Below are positions 5,217 through 15,100 of a stretch of 39,765 nt of DNA, piece after piece. Every line of letters starts with the position of its first letter. Positions within the stretch are counted from its first letter, which is position 1. Origin of the DNA: JALXDT01 sp964634755 (GTDB lineage: Bacteria; Acidobacteriota; Aminicenantia; JAMOAD01); NCBI GenBank assembly GCA_964634755.1, contig CAZWJH010000012.1, positions 1 through 39,765 of the forward strand, in the 5' to 3' direction. The notes beneath the pieces were generated by a model. The model made no database searches. It was not told the origin of the DNA and saw only the letters and a program-made list of their open reading frames with translations. The position numbers and the translations under genes are program-made.

Positions 5217-7928
5217 ATGAAAAAAGTCATTATAGCAATCTTGATTATTTTTCTTACAATATTCGCTTTTTCACAAACAGCTGTAAATATTAAGAAAGCT
5301 GATGGAAAAACATTTTTCTCTCTTGAAAATAACAAAATTTTCGTGAAGCTTGAATTTCGAGATAACCGTCTCTTCTCCGAAGAGTATGGAACCAAAAAAG
5401 AGTATGCAAATAAATTCGGAAGTACTCCATTTAAACTTAAAACAGATGGGAACTTTAAAATCAATCTTATGTGGACAGGATGGCAAGCTCCAAAATTTGT
5501 CAATAATTCCGAAAATCCGGTTGAATTTACAAAAGATGATTTTAAACTAAAAGATTATAAAATCATAGAATACAAAGATGGGAGCAAAGAACTAATACTT
5601 TCAATGGAGATGAAAATAGAGCCTGAGGTTGAGTACGGACACTTTACTATTATGACTGACTTAACTTATAAAATTTTACCGGATAAATTTTACATTAAAA
5701 AGAGAATATCAGTTTATGATATAAAAAGGAATCTTCACTTTTTAAGAAAAATTTATACAATTAATTCAAGTATAAATTCCGGTGATTTTACAATAATCAA
5801 AAAGGGAGGATATGGCCAACCCATAGCCATTACGATGCAATCTTCAGGTGGTCTTTTCGCTGGAATTGAGTATCCTTCCTCCTATAATAAGGTTGAAGAT
5901 AAAAAAATATCGTGCTGGCAATGGATAGGAGAAAAAATAGGCAAAACTCCGATAAATAGTGATTGGACTGTAATCGGAATAAGTCCCAACTCAGAGGTAA
6001 AAAACTTTTTTTTCAATTACATTGATGATATCAGGGTTGTCAAATTAAAACCTTATCTTTTGTACAATAGCTGGTATGATTTGAGAGCTCCTGAAATGGT
6101 AAAAAACAAGAAAAATATTATGAATGAAGAAAATACAAAAAGAATAATAAAACTTTTTAATGAAAATCTTACAAAAAAATACGGTGTTAAACTTAATGCA
6201 TTTGTTTTAGACGATGGATGGGATATTTACAAAAGTGATTGGAAACTTTCTAAGGAACAGTTTCCCAATGGACTAAAACCTATATCTGATGAACTTAAAA
6301 AAACAGGTACTTCTCTCGGAATCTGGTTCGGGCCTATCGGAGGATACTCACACAGAATGTGGAGGCTTAACTGGATGAAAGAGCACGGATACGAAACAGT
6401 TGGGACCCAGCTTTGTTTCGGAGGTAAAAACTATAGCTCTCTATTTGAAAAGAGAGCTTTGGATTTTATTAAAGATTATAATGTTGGTTACTACAAATGG
6501 GATGGTTTTCAGTTTTCGTGCAGTGAAAAGGGACATGGCCACCCAATAGGAGTTTACTCACGAAGATTCATACTAAACAAATTAATCAAAATTGCAAATG
6601 CAACAAGAAAGGCAAATCCTGATGTGTTTTTGAACATAACATCGGGTACATGGCTTAGCCCTTGGTGGGTTAAAATTGCAAATCAGATCTGGATGCAAGG
6701 GGGAGATTACGGATATTCAAATGTTCCTTCCATAAGCAAAAGAGATTCTGCAATGACTTACAGGGATCTTGTCCTTTACGAAGATTTTAAAAAGTATAAT
6801 TTTTGGTTCCCTGTGGCAAATCTTATGACCCATGGGATTATAAAAGGGGATCTTCAAAAATTGGGAGGAGAGAAAGAGGATATTGAAAAATTCACGAATA
6901 ATGCGGTTTTATATTTTGCAAGGGGAATTTCAATGTACGAGCTTTATATCACCCCGGATCTTTTAACAGAAGAGGAATGGAAAGCAATTGTTTATTCATA
7001 CAAATGGGGAGTAAAGAATTTTGATATTTTAACAGCTTCAAATGAAATGATAGGGGGAGATCCCGGAAAGAGAGAAATTTACGGATACATTCATTATAAA
7101 AACGGAAGAGGAATAATTGCCCTTAGAAATCCAAGCACTGAAAAGCAGAAAATAAGATTTGAGCTTAAAAAATCCTATGGATTTTCAAAAAATCTTGTTC
7201 TGGAAAAAATATACCCCTACCATTATGTTTCCCCGGTACTCTATTCAATAGGGGACTCGGTAGAAATTGAACTTTCAGGATACGAAACAGCTGTCTTTGA
7301 AATATTCCCAAAAGATAATGTTAACTATCCTCTACTTTCAAATATAATTTATCAGATAAAAAAAGCAAAAGGGAAAAATTATGAAATAATTCCTCTGAAA
7401 AGCACAGGAGTGCCAAAAATCCTTAATCCCTCAAAGGTAAAATATATAAAGTTTGATAAGAAAAAAGTAAATTTAAAAAATATAGTGGTAAAGGAAAGAG
7501 ACTTTTTGGATAAATCAAAATTTATAAAAAACGGAGAAACTTTCAATTTTGAAATAAATTTTAAATCATTTCCTTATGAGCCTGTTTTTGCAGTTCTCTT
7601 TAAAACAAATAAAAATGTGAAAGTAAATGCTAACACAGAAATTAAAATCAACGGGAAAGAGGCAAAAATTTCCGAGATAAAAGGAAGAACTCATTGGAAA
7701 TGGGTAACACTTAATCTTAATGAAAAAGCAAATAAATTGGAAGTTTCACTTGATAAAAAGGATTTTACGGGCAAGGTTTCATTCTGGATAGTTTACAAAT
7801 CTTTACAGCCTTATAATATAATTAAAATAAAAACAAGGAAAAAATTCAAGGAAAAACCGAACCTTTTCACTCCATTTGGCAAAAGATTTTTAAAAATGAG
7901 AAAAAAAATAGGGGAAATTGAATTATAG
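5217..7928 (+). CDS. Secreted GH36-like (clan GH-D) glycoside hydrolase
   Basis: A 903-residue exported enzyme, probably acting on an alpha-galactoside or related sugar. A signal peptide spans about 1-20 (ending FAFSQ). An N-terminal beta-sandwich (to about 280) precedes a TIM barrel with NSWYDLRAPEM, AFVLDDGWDIY and GIWFGPIGGY. The barrel also contains YYKWDGFQ, whose Asp429 sits at the KxD nucleophile position of GH27/GH36, and IWMQGGDYG, whose Asp497 is a candidate acid/base. The C-terminal ~220 residues form further beta-rich domains that I cannot name. The overall length is above that of classic alpha-galactosidases. A clear ribosome site (CGGAGGG) lies 5 nt before the ATG, 14 nt after maf. 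The substrate is uncertain, and no transporter or sugar-metabolism genes flank it. Confidence 0.75.
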   Translation: MKKVIIAILIIFLTIFAFSQTAVNIKKADGKTFFSLENNKIFVKLEFRDNRLFSEEYGTKKEYANKFGSTPFKLKTDGNFKINLMWTGWQAPKFVNNSENPVEFTKDDFKLKDYKIIEYKDGSKELILSMEMKIEPEVEYGHFTIMTDLTYKILPDKFYIKKRISVYDIKRNLHFLRKIYTINSSINSGDFTIIKKGGYGQPIAITMQSSGGLFAGIEYPSSYNKVEDKKISCWQWIGEKIGKTPINSDWTVIGISPNSEVKNFFFNYIDDIRVVKLKPYLLYNSWYDLRAPEMVKNKKNIMNEENTKRIIKLFNENLTKKYGVKLNAFVLDDGWDIYKSDWKLSKEQFPNGLKPISDELKKTGTSLGIWFGPIGGYSHRMWRLNWMKEHGYETVGTQLCFGGKNYSSLFEKRALDFIKDYNVGYYKWDGFQFSCSEKGHGHPIGVYSRRFILNKLIKIANATRKANPDVFLNITSGTWLSPWWVKIANQIWMQGGDYGYSNVPSISKRDSAMTYRDLVLYEDFKKYNFWFPVANLMTHGIIKGDLQKLGGEKEDIEKFTNNAVLYFARGISMYELYITPDLLTEEEWKAIVYSYKWGVKNFDILTASNEMIGGDPGKREIYGYIHYKNGRGIIALRNPSTEKQKIRFELKKSYGFSKNLVLEKIYPYHYVSPVLYSIGDSVEIELSGYETAVFEIFPKDNVNYPLLSNIIYQIKKAKGKNYEIIPLKSTGVPKILNPSKVKYIKFDKKKVNLKNIVVKERDFLDKSKFIKNGETFNFEINFKSFPYEPVFAVLFKTNKNVKVNANTEIKINGKEAKISEIKGRTHWKWVTLNLNEKANKLEVSLDKKDFTGKVSFWIVYKSLQPYNIIKIKTRKKFKEKPNLFTPFGKRFLKMRKKIGEIEL

Positions 7929-7995
7929 AGAACAACGAACACATAAATTGAGTAATTATAGTTCTTATGATTTTTAGCGGAGTTTTATCATTGAT

Positions 7996-8625
7996 TCAAA
8001 TGAGAGATAATTTTTTAAAAAATTTCACTGCTCTTTGAGGATCAGAATTTTGCATAAGATATGAAGAAATGGCAAAATTTTCTATCCCTTTTTCCAAAAG
8101 AAGAGGAATATTACCTTCATTAATTCCACCTATTGCAAAATATGGAATTAATGTTTTTGAAGCAATCTTTTTTATTCCATCAGGACCTAAAATCGGAGCA
8201 AGTTTATTTTTTGCTTTTGTCTTCGTAGGAAAAGCTGGGCCTATTCCTACATAATCAGGATGAAAAGCATTGGCAAAATCAAGATCTTCTGAGTAATTTA
8301 CAGTATATCCTACGATTTTATCAGGAGCTATTATTTCCTTAAAAATATCGGGAGGAAAATCCTCCCTTCCCAAATGAACACCATCAAGCTCAAATTCATT
8401 AACAAAATACCAGTAATCATTAATGATAAAAATAGAGTTATATTTATCTGAAAGCAATTTTAATTTTTCTATGTAAAACTTTAGAATATCTTCCGGTGTG
8501 TTCTTTGCTCTGAACTGGAATAACCTTACCCCGTTTTCAAGATAAAATTCAAGTTTTTCAAAAAAAGATACCTCGGTTTTTTCAGATAAATCAGCTATTA
8601 AATAAATTTTAATTTTATCAAACAA
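7996..8625 (-). CDS. thiE: Thiamine-phosphate synthase
   Basis: Couples hydroxymethylpyrimidine diphosphate to the thiazole phosphate in thiamine synthesis. The 209-residue length is typical. Motifs in order are LFQFRAKN (the QLRxK equivalent), IINDYW, LDGVHLGREDFP, the glycine strand VGYTVN, DYVGIGPAFPTKTK and PYFAIGGINEGN. These include the metal/diphosphate-binding Asp and the phosphate-binding glycines. The start is TTG, 2 nt after the stop of the thioredoxin-like gene, and no ATG nearby preserves the first beta strand. It is the last gene of the M20-cutA-barrel unit. No other thiamine gene is in the window. Confidence 0.93.
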   Translation of the reverse strand: MFDKIKIYLIADLSEKTEVSFFEKLEFYLENGVRLFQFRAKNTPEDILKFYIEKLKLLSDKYNSIFIINDYWYFVNEFELDGVHLGREDFPPDIFKEIIAPDKIVGYTVNYSEDLDFANAFHPDYVGIGPAFPTKTKAKNKLAPILGPDGIKKIASKTLIPYFAIGGINEGNIPLLLEKGIENFAISSYLMQNSDPQRAVKFFKKLSLI

Positions 8626-8627
8626 AT

Positions 8628-9089
8628 TTACTTTGAAAGAATATCCAAAATATCCTTTTCAAGGGTTTTAACAGGATTTTCTATAATTCTTCCCACCTCT
8701 TTCCCGTTTCTGTAAAATACTATAGTAGGAATTCTCTTTAAATCCATTTTTTTGTAAATGCCTGATTTATCACAACTCCTCCAGATAACAGCCACATACT
8801 TTACCTTGATATCAGGTAAGAACTCAAATATTTTAATTAACTTTGGCACATTATTTCTTGAATCTTTACACCAAGTACCAAGATAAATCTCAGCGCTGAC
8901 ATCTTTTGTAAACTTTTTTATTTTATCTACTGTTCCAAGATCCGGAGAATAGTTTTCGTAAATCTTTTTCCAATCTTTAAGCATAAAAATCTCGGTCGGA
9001 TTTGTCTCCCCAATTATAACTATCCTTGAAGCAAATACGAATGATACAATCGTTAAAATCTCGATAATAAAAGCCACTCTTTTTTTCAT
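8628..9089 (-). CDS. Exported thioredoxin-like protein with a CxxS site
   Basis: A 153-residue thioredoxin-fold protein with an N-terminal hydrophobic signal (about 1-20). The active-site region is GTWCKDSRNNVP, giving Cys74-Lys-Asp-Ser77, a monothiol CxxS site instead of CxxC. The cis-proline segment is KRIPTIVFYRNGKEVGR. GTWCxDxR sites are common in periplasmic thioredoxin-like proteins, whose partners are mostly unknown. A longer frame with a TTG start 18 nt upstream exists, but AAGGAGGG lies between the two and ideally serves the ATG at 9089, so I use that. It sits between the Yip1 protein and thiE. Monothiol sites usually favour isomerase, glutathione-linked or non-redox roles, which is inference here. 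Confidence 0.8.
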   Translation of the reverse strand: MKKRVAFIIEILTIVSFVFASRIVIIGETNPTEIFMLKDWKKIYENYSPDLGTVDKIKKFTKDVSAEIYLGTWCKDSRNNVPKLIKIFEFLPDIKVKYVAVIWRSCDKSGIYKKMDLKRIPTIVFYRNGKEVGRIIENPVKTLEKDILDILSK

Positions 9090-9110
9090 TCTACCCTCCT
9101 TATTCAAAAT

Positions 9111-9809
9111 CTAAAATCCAAAGCTAAACAAAAGTGCTGGAACAATGGAAAAAATGAGTTTAATAACATATACTGATAAAACTATCGCAAAAGCCTTTTT
9201 AGGGTTTGATTTTGGCAAAAGGGAAATTCCTATTCCCAAAACAATATAACTCCATATATTAAAAAAATCAAATACACTCAAAACTCTGTAAAGTTTTGAG
9301 TGAAAATCAAGAGAGGGGAAAAATAAGGTAAGATTCGTGGAAACCGAAAGAAAGCTCCCTTTTGACACTGCAAGCAAATCTTTAACTATTCCTCCCCAAA
9401 GCATATCAATATAACTTGAATAGCCAACAATAGTCATTGAAGTTACAAAATCGGTTTCAATCCCTGCAAGCGTTGAAAACCAATTAACAAAAGCACCCAA
9501 AATTAAAATTATAAAAGGTATAAAAACTATCACAGCCATCAATGCTCTTGGTATGAATTTTTTCGGATTATACTCCTCCATTTTTTCGATTTGTTCTTTT
9601 GAAAGTTTTTCCATAATTTTGGGATTTTCTTTTATAAACTTCACCTGATCCGCATGCTGAATTGGAGCAACATAAACAGTTATGGCAGAAAGAAAAACCA
9701 TCATAATCGCCATTGGAATCCAGTATTTTTTCAGCTCAATTGCCCTTTTCAAAACCTTATCAGGACTAAAGATTATCTCAAAAATATGTCTTATCGCTTC
9801 TACTAACAT
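9111..9809 (-). CDS. Yip1-domain integral membrane protein
   Basis: A 232-residue membrane protein that looks like the bacterial YIP1 family. It has an amphipathic N-terminus (AIRHIFEIIFSPDKVLKRA, where the family often shows FxxPxxxF), then about five transmembrane segments (roughly 28-47, 88-110, 120-140, 180-197 and 203-230). A soluble acidic loop lies between the first two. The function of bacterial Yip1 proteins is not known. A strong AAAGGAGGAGGG site lies upstream of the ATG. It lies between the outer-membrane barrel gene and the thioredoxin-like gene in the same unit, which fits a membrane or envelope role. Confidence 0.72.
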   Translation of the reverse strand: MLVEAIRHIFEIIFSPDKVLKRAIELKKYWIPMAIMMVFLSAITVYVAPIQHADQVKFIKENPKIMEKLSKEQIEKMEEYNPKKFIPRALMAVIVFIPFIILILGAFVNWFSTLAGIETDFVTSMTIVGYSSYIDMLWGGIVKDLLAVSKGSFLSVSTNLTLFFPSLDFHSKLYRVLSVFDFFNIWSYIVLGIGISLLPKSNPKKAFAIVLSVYVIKLIFSIVPALLFSFGF

Positions 9810-9834
9810 TAAGACCCTCCTCCTTTGATTTTAT

Positions 9835-10476
9835 TTAAAATCTTTTACCTATAACTAATTCTACACCATTAATTCTTACATTATAATCATCCTCCGTCTT
9901 AGTATTAAACATATAACCGAAATCATTTACAAGATGAATTTCTATCTCTAAGCCCAAAGAATCGGGAGCAAAAAGCACACCAACTCCTATATCAAAAAAG
10001 ACTCTGAAATCCTTCTGCTTGCCATCGTAGGGACCAATACCTGTATTATCAGGATCTTCAAATTCATAATCTGAGTTTAGATAAAAATTCAAATCAGCTC
10101 CGACAAAAAAGTAAGGTGATATCTCTTCATTTAAAAAATAAAGCTTAAAATATGCAGGAACCGAAAGATAGTGAACTTTATATATTGGAGTATAGTAGGC
10201 TACTTTATTTGTATCTGTTAATATATATTGAATATTTGTACCTGCCTTATAGGTTTTGTAAAATGCTCCGAATTCAAGAGCAAAAGCTCTGCTAAAATTA
10301 AACTCTGCACTAACACCGCCGGAAATATCGTACTTTGCCTCTTTGTAAACTATTCTGTTAGTGTTTATAAGATAACCAGAGTGTCTACCAAGATCAAGCT
10401 TAAGGTGAATATACCCTCCATAAGAAACAACACTGAGTGTAATAAGTAAAACAATTATTGTTAAAAATTTCTTCAT
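9835..10476 (-). CDS. Outer-membrane beta-barrel protein (PorT/OmpW-like size)
   Basis: A 213-residue protein with a signal peptide (about 1-20) followed by alternating hydrophobic and polar strands typical of an eight- to ten-stranded barrel. Examples are GGVSAEFNFSRAFALEFGAF, HYLSVPAYFKLYF, PYFFVGADLNFYL and FDIGVGVLFA, and the last residue is Phe (VIGKRF), the usual assembly signal. The start at 10476 is chosen because TGGAGGAG lies just before it. The 10-residue longer frame would place that site inside the coding region. Its ATG overlaps the cutA stop (ATGA), so the two are translationally coupled. This gene is the strongest local evidence for an outer membrane. Ligand or role unknown. 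Confidence 0.82.
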   Translation of the reverse strand: MKKFLTIIVLLITLSVVSYGGYIHLKLDLGRHSGYLINTNRIVYKEAKYDISGGVSAEFNFSRAFALEFGAFYKTYKAGTNIQYILTDTNKVAYYTPIYKVHYLSVPAYFKLYFLNEEISPYFFVGADLNFYLNSDYEFEDPDNTGIGPYDGKQKDFRVFFDIGVGVLFAPDSLGLEIEIHLVNDFGYMFNTKTEDDYNVRINGVELVIGKRF

Positions 10477-10796
10477 CTTTCTCCTCCACATCCTTTTTTT
10501 AACCATTCCAAATACTCTTTATTTCCTTTATCCAAACTTATTGCAACTACCTCAGGAACTTCATAAGGATGGAGCTCCTTTATTCTCTCAATCGCACTAT
10601 CGACACAATCTTCAGAAACTTTGTAAATCATTAAAACCTCTTTATCTTCATTTAATTCACCATCCCATATATAGATAGATTCCAAAAAAGGTATTATATT
10701 AACACATCTTGCCAATTTTTCTTTAACAATCTTTTTACCTATTTCCCTTGCCCTTTCAATATTATCAATTGTTGAAAAAATCATATAAAACTTCAT
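10473..10796 (-). CDS. cutA: CutA divalent-cation tolerance protein
   Basis: A 107-residue protein of the CutA1 family, small trimeric proteins with a ferredoxin-like fold related to PII. Originally linked to copper tolerance, their true role is still unclear. Signatures are FSTIDNIERAREIGKKIVKEKLARCVNIIP (about 7-36), SIYIWDGELNEDKEVLMIYK (40-59) and the C-terminal HPYEVPEVVAISLDKGNKEYLEWL. The length is standard. It starts 2 nt after the M20 peptidase stop and ends overlapping the barrel gene. Confidence 0.95.
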   Translation of the reverse strand: MKFYMIFSTIDNIERAREIGKKIVKEKLARCVNIIPFLESIYIWDGELNEDKEVLMIYKVSEDCVDSAIERIKELHPYEVPEVVAISLDKGNKEYLEWLKKGCGGER

Positions 10797-10798
10797 AT

Positions 10799-12028
10799 TT
10801 ATTCCTTAGTAAATAAGTTGGCATAAACCTTTGCATCCTTAACCATATTATCAATTATAATGTACTCATCAGGCTCATGTGCTAATTCTTCCTGAGTAGC
10901 CCAAACAGCCGCATAAAGCCCCCTTTTTCTGAATTCAGCAGCCACAGTTCCTCCTCCAATACCAATGACTTTTGTTTTAACCTTTAAAACTTCCTCAACA
11001 GATTCACTCAGTTTTTTTACAACCGCTGAATCGGGAGGAGTAGGAGGAGCAGCTTCCTCTTCCTGAATATATGAAATTTCAACCTTTACACTAAATTTTT
11101 TCTCTATTTTTTCAGCAATCTGTTTAACTTTTTCTTTTATGTCTGAAAGAGAATAATCGGGTAAAACCCTGCAATCCATATAAAATACATCTTCTCCGGG
11201 AATAGTGTTAACATTTGGAACATTAGCCTCTCTTTTTGTAGGTTCAAATGTAGAAATGGGGGGCTCAAAAAGCTCATCCTTTTTATCAAAAATCTTATAA
11301 AGATTATCTAACTTCACAATCATATTTGAAGCAGCTCTATTTGCATTTATCCCCAGTTCTGGAGTTGAAGCATGAGTTTGCTTACCTGTAATCCTAAATT
11401 TAAGCCAGAGAATTGATTTTTCAGCAACTTCAATTAAAGAGCCGTTAGGGCTTCCGGCATCTGGCACAATTATCAAATCATCTTTTTTAAAAAGATCTGC
11501 CCTTTTATCCAAAAGATATGATATCCCGTACTTTGAACCTGTCTCTTCATCAGACACAAGAACAATACCCACTCTGTATTCAGGTTTAATTTCAAACTCT
11601 TTAAGAGCTTTTAAAGCAAAAAGAGAGGCGACCATCTCCTGCTGGTTATCTTCAACTCCTCTCCCGTAAAGTTTGCCATCCTTCTGCCATGCTTTAAAAG
11701 GATCACCGCTCCATTTTGAAAGATCCCCCGCAGGGACTATATCCATGTGAGTCATAATCCATATTGTTCTATCATTATTCTTACCAGAATATAAAAAAAT
11801 ATAATTAGGTCTTATTCCAGAAGGTACTCTATCATCCGGAGCATTAATTTCAATGAATTGTTCTATTCCTATATTATCTTCAATCCACTCTTTTAAAAAC
11901 TGTGCTCTTTCAAGCTCTCCATCCCCACCATTTGCAGGACTAAGTGCTGGAATTGATGTGATCTTTTTCTGCAATTCAATCATTTCATTTTTATAAGATT
12001 CAATCTTGGTAAAAAGCTCTTCCTTCAT
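10799..12028 (-). CDS. M20-family metallopeptidase / amidohydrolase (ArgE/DapE-like)
   Basis: A cytoplasmic di-zinc hydrolase of 409 residues, related to ArgE, DapE and carboxypeptidase G2. Metal-site motifs are IWIMTHMDIVP (His and the supporting Asp), LYGRGVEDNQQE (bridging Asp), VLVSDEETGSK (catalytic Glu pair), IIVPDAG and the C-terminal EELAHEPDE with the last His. A dimerisation domain follows at about 215-330 (SILWLKFRITGKQTHASTPELG). The gene is annotated from the ATG at 12028, because GAGGTGAT lies just before it. A TTG 15 nt further upstream would bury this site. No arginine or lysine biosynthesis genes are nearby, so the substrate is probably a peptide or acyl-amino acid. It is the first gene of a six-gene unit ending with thiE. 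Confidence 0.88.
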   Translation of the reverse strand: MKEELFTKIESYKNEMIELQKKITSIPALSPANGGDGELERAQFLKEWIEDNIGIEQFIEINAPDDRVPSGIRPNYIFLYSGKNNDRTIWIMTHMDIVPAGDLSKWSGDPFKAWQKDGKLYGRGVEDNQQEMVASLFALKALKEFEIKPEYRVGIVLVSDEETGSKYGISYLLDKRADLFKKDDLIIVPDAGSPNGSLIEVAEKSILWLKFRITGKQTHASTPELGINANRAASNMIVKLDNLYKIFDKKDELFEPPISTFEPTKREANVPNVNTIPGEDVFYMDCRVLPDYSLSDIKEKVKQIAEKIEKKFSVKVEISYIQEEEAAPPTPPDSAVVKKLSESVEEVLKVKTKVIGIGGGTVAAEFRKRGLYAAVWATQEELAHEPDEYIIIDNMVKDAKVYANLFTKE

Positions 12029-12052
12029 ATCATCACCTCTCAAGAATAAACC

Positions 12053-12081
12053 ATTTTATCTAAAATGGATATAACCGTCAA
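12053..12081 (-). promoter_or_regulatory. Promoter of the M20-cutA-barrel-Yip1-thiE unit
   Basis: Minus-strand TTGACG (12076-12081), 17-nt spacer, TAAAAT (12053-12058). The predicted leader of roughly 18 nt contains the GAGGTGAT ribosome site of the M20 gene, so this is a conventional leadered promoter. Confidence 0.65.
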
Positions 12082-12110
12082 TAGAATTAGAAGGAGTTAG
12101 TTATGATAAG

Positions 12111-15100
12111 TCAGGACTCAAATGTCTTTTCAATTACTGAAAAAAGCTCTTCTCCACGGAAAGGTTTATGAACAAAACCAACAGCTCCGTTTTTTAACAA
12201 AGTCCTTACATCATTATCAAGAGTATAACCAGTGGAAACTATAATTTTTACATCTGGTTTTATTTGTTTTAACTTAAAAAATGTCTCTTTTCCGCTCATT
12301 CTTGGCATATTCATATCAAGAATAATAAGATCAATTGAACTACTTTTCTCAAATTTTTCAACGCCTTTCAAACCATCTTCTGCTGTTATAACCTTAAACC
12401 CTTTATCACTTAACATTTCTTTAAACATCTCTCTTATCAAATCTTCATCTTCTATGACCAAAATCTCTCTTTTTTTCTCTTTTTTGATTCTATTCCTCCT
12501 TTCCTTCTTTACTCTTTTTGTGAAAATGTTTTTTTCACTAAGCGGGAAATATAACTTAATAGTTGTCCCCTCCTCTATTTTACTATCAACAAACAAAAAG
12601 CCTCCGTGATTTCTTACTATCCCATAGACATTAGATAGACCGAGACCACTCCTTTTTTCTTTTGTAGTAAAAAAAGGTTCAAAAATCTTACCAAGAGTGC
12701 TCTCATCTATACCTATGCCGGTATCTTTTATACTTATTTCAGCATACTCCCCTTCACTTACAAAAGGATATTTTCTAACGAAATCTTTCTTCGCTTTAAA
12801 GTAGTCAACTGTTATTTTTATATCGCCTCCCTTAGGCATAGCTTCTACAGAATTTAAAAGAACATTCATTATGCTTTGTTCAAATTGGGATGGATCTGCT
12901 TCAATAACAAAAAGCTCATCAATTTTATCAAAAATAATATTTATTCTCCTATCAACCGTAGCATTTAATATCTCAATCACATTTAAAATATGTTCTTCTA
13001 CATTAATAGGTTTAATTTCATATTTACCCCTTCTTGCAAACCCTACCAATTGGTTTGTAAGGCTAGAAGCCCTTTGAGTAGTATCTTCTATTTTTTCCAA
13101 TTTTCTAAGTAAAGTAGAATCCTTTATATCCCTTTTTATAAGATAGAGATACCCCATAATGGTTGCAAGTATATTATTAAAATCATGAGCAATGCCACCC
13201 GCAAGCATTCCCATCGCTTCATATTTCTGAATTTTACGAATTCTATCTTCCAGTTTTTCTTTTTCTGTAATATCCCGTATTAAAACAAAAACAGAATCTT
13301 CTCCATCAAACTCAATACTTTTCATATTGAACTCAATTATATACTCCTGAGTTTTTCCTTTTAATTTAGCTTTTTTGGGCAAATTCTCGTCAAGATTGTC
13401 AAAAATATCAGTTTTTTCTCCATCTACTTCAATGATTTCAGAAAATTCCTTTTTACCTATAATTTCTTTTTCATTAAAACCTGTTAAATCAAAAAATTCC
13501 TTATTTGCAAATTTAATAAAACCCTTTTTTCTCCCTTTTCTATTTAACAAAATAAAAGAAAAACCAAGAGCTGTCAAAGATTCAAAAAGTTTTTTCATTT
13601 TCTCAATGAGTTTATCCTCTTCCGAAAGGTCTCTTTCTACTATGAAGTAACCTATCACTTTATCTTTACTATCATAAATGGGAGAAACAGATGAAAAAAC
13701 TTTAAAGGTATCCCCATTCTTTTTCTTTTTATAAAGAATCCCCTGCCACTTTCTATTTTCCAAAAATTCCTTATAAATATTCTCATTTCCCGGTAATATT
13801 TCATATAGTTTGTAAAAGAATTCTTCTTTTACCTCAGAGAATTTAAACCCTGTAATTTTTTCAAAAGCAGGATTAACATATAAAATTTTCCCTTTGTTAT
13901 CAATTATTATAAAAATTTCACTGCTTGCTCGAACTGCAAGGCTAATTCCCCTTAGTTCTGCTTCATACTCTTTTCTTTTAGTAATATCAACAGCAAATCC
14001 AGTGAATATAAAATTCCCTTCATTATCTTTTGAAGCATCAGCACTTCCGTGAAGCCATTTAATATTCCCACTTTTATCAATCACTCTACATTCAAGAGTA
14101 ACTTTTTTCCCTTTTTCTAATCTTTCAACAGATTCTTTCAATAATGGTAAATCATCCGGATGAAAGATTCTTAAAAAGTTTTCGTCATTGATAGAAAGTT
14201 CCTTAGAAGAATAACCTGTAATTTTATAAATTCCTTTTGTTATTATATTATTTATAAATCTACCATCTGAAGACAACCTTGCTTGCCATAAAAAACCATT
14301 GAAATTGTTTGCTAAGAGTGCTAATTGTCTTTCCTTCTCATACAGTACCCTTTCTTTTTCCTTCTTCTCCGTAATATCAAAATAAAAACCAAAAGTTGCT
14401 GGTTTACCTTTGTAAGTAATTTTTTCAATATTTGACAAAAGTATATGTTTTCTACCCTTTCTATCAATAACAACCATCTCATAAAGATGTTCTGTTTTTT
14501 CCCCTCTAATTCTTTTCTGATAATTTGAGATAACCCTCTCAAAAGACTCTTCAGAAAGAAAATCCTTAAATGAGCGTTTATCTATTACTTCTTTTCTCTT
14601 GTATCCCATTATCTTTAAAAGATGATTATTAGCCTTTCTAACAGCACCAACAATCCCTTTATAATCCTGAAATATTGCAATTCCCACACCTAACCTTGAA
14701 AGAGCTTTAATAATCATTCCCTGAGATTTGACTTCTCTTTCCAATTTTTTTCTTAGATCATTTAACTCTTCTATAACTTTTTTATAATTTGAAATATCTC
14801 TTAAAATCCCAACCGCAACCTTTTCTCCTTCCAACTCATCAACCCAAGCTCTTGCTTCAATAGGTAGTATTCCTCCGTTTTTCTTAACCAGATTTAATTC
14901 ATAAATTCCTCCCCTTGGAATTTCATCTAAAACTTCAATTGATTTTTTTTCTAAAAATTCTAAACTGTTTCTTCCTATTAGCTCATCTATCTTATAACCA
15001 AGCATCCTACTAAGAGCCTTATTAACATTTATTATTTTTCTACTCAGATCTTCAACTAAAATCCCATCAATACTTTTTTCAAAAATTGATTTATAAAAAT

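Noticed and set aside
7929..7995. A terminator between the glycosidase and thiE
   Set aside because: Only scattered short repeats such as AATTATAG are present; no stem with a T-run could be formed.
9090..9107. N-terminal extension of the thioredoxin-like protein from a TTG
   Set aside because: AAGGAGGG lies within the extension at ideal spacing for the ATG at 9089, which also starts the signal peptide.
10477..10506. Ten-residue N-terminal extension of the outer-membrane protein
   Set aside because: The ribosome site GGAGGAG lies inside it and serves the ATG at 10476, where the signal peptide begins.
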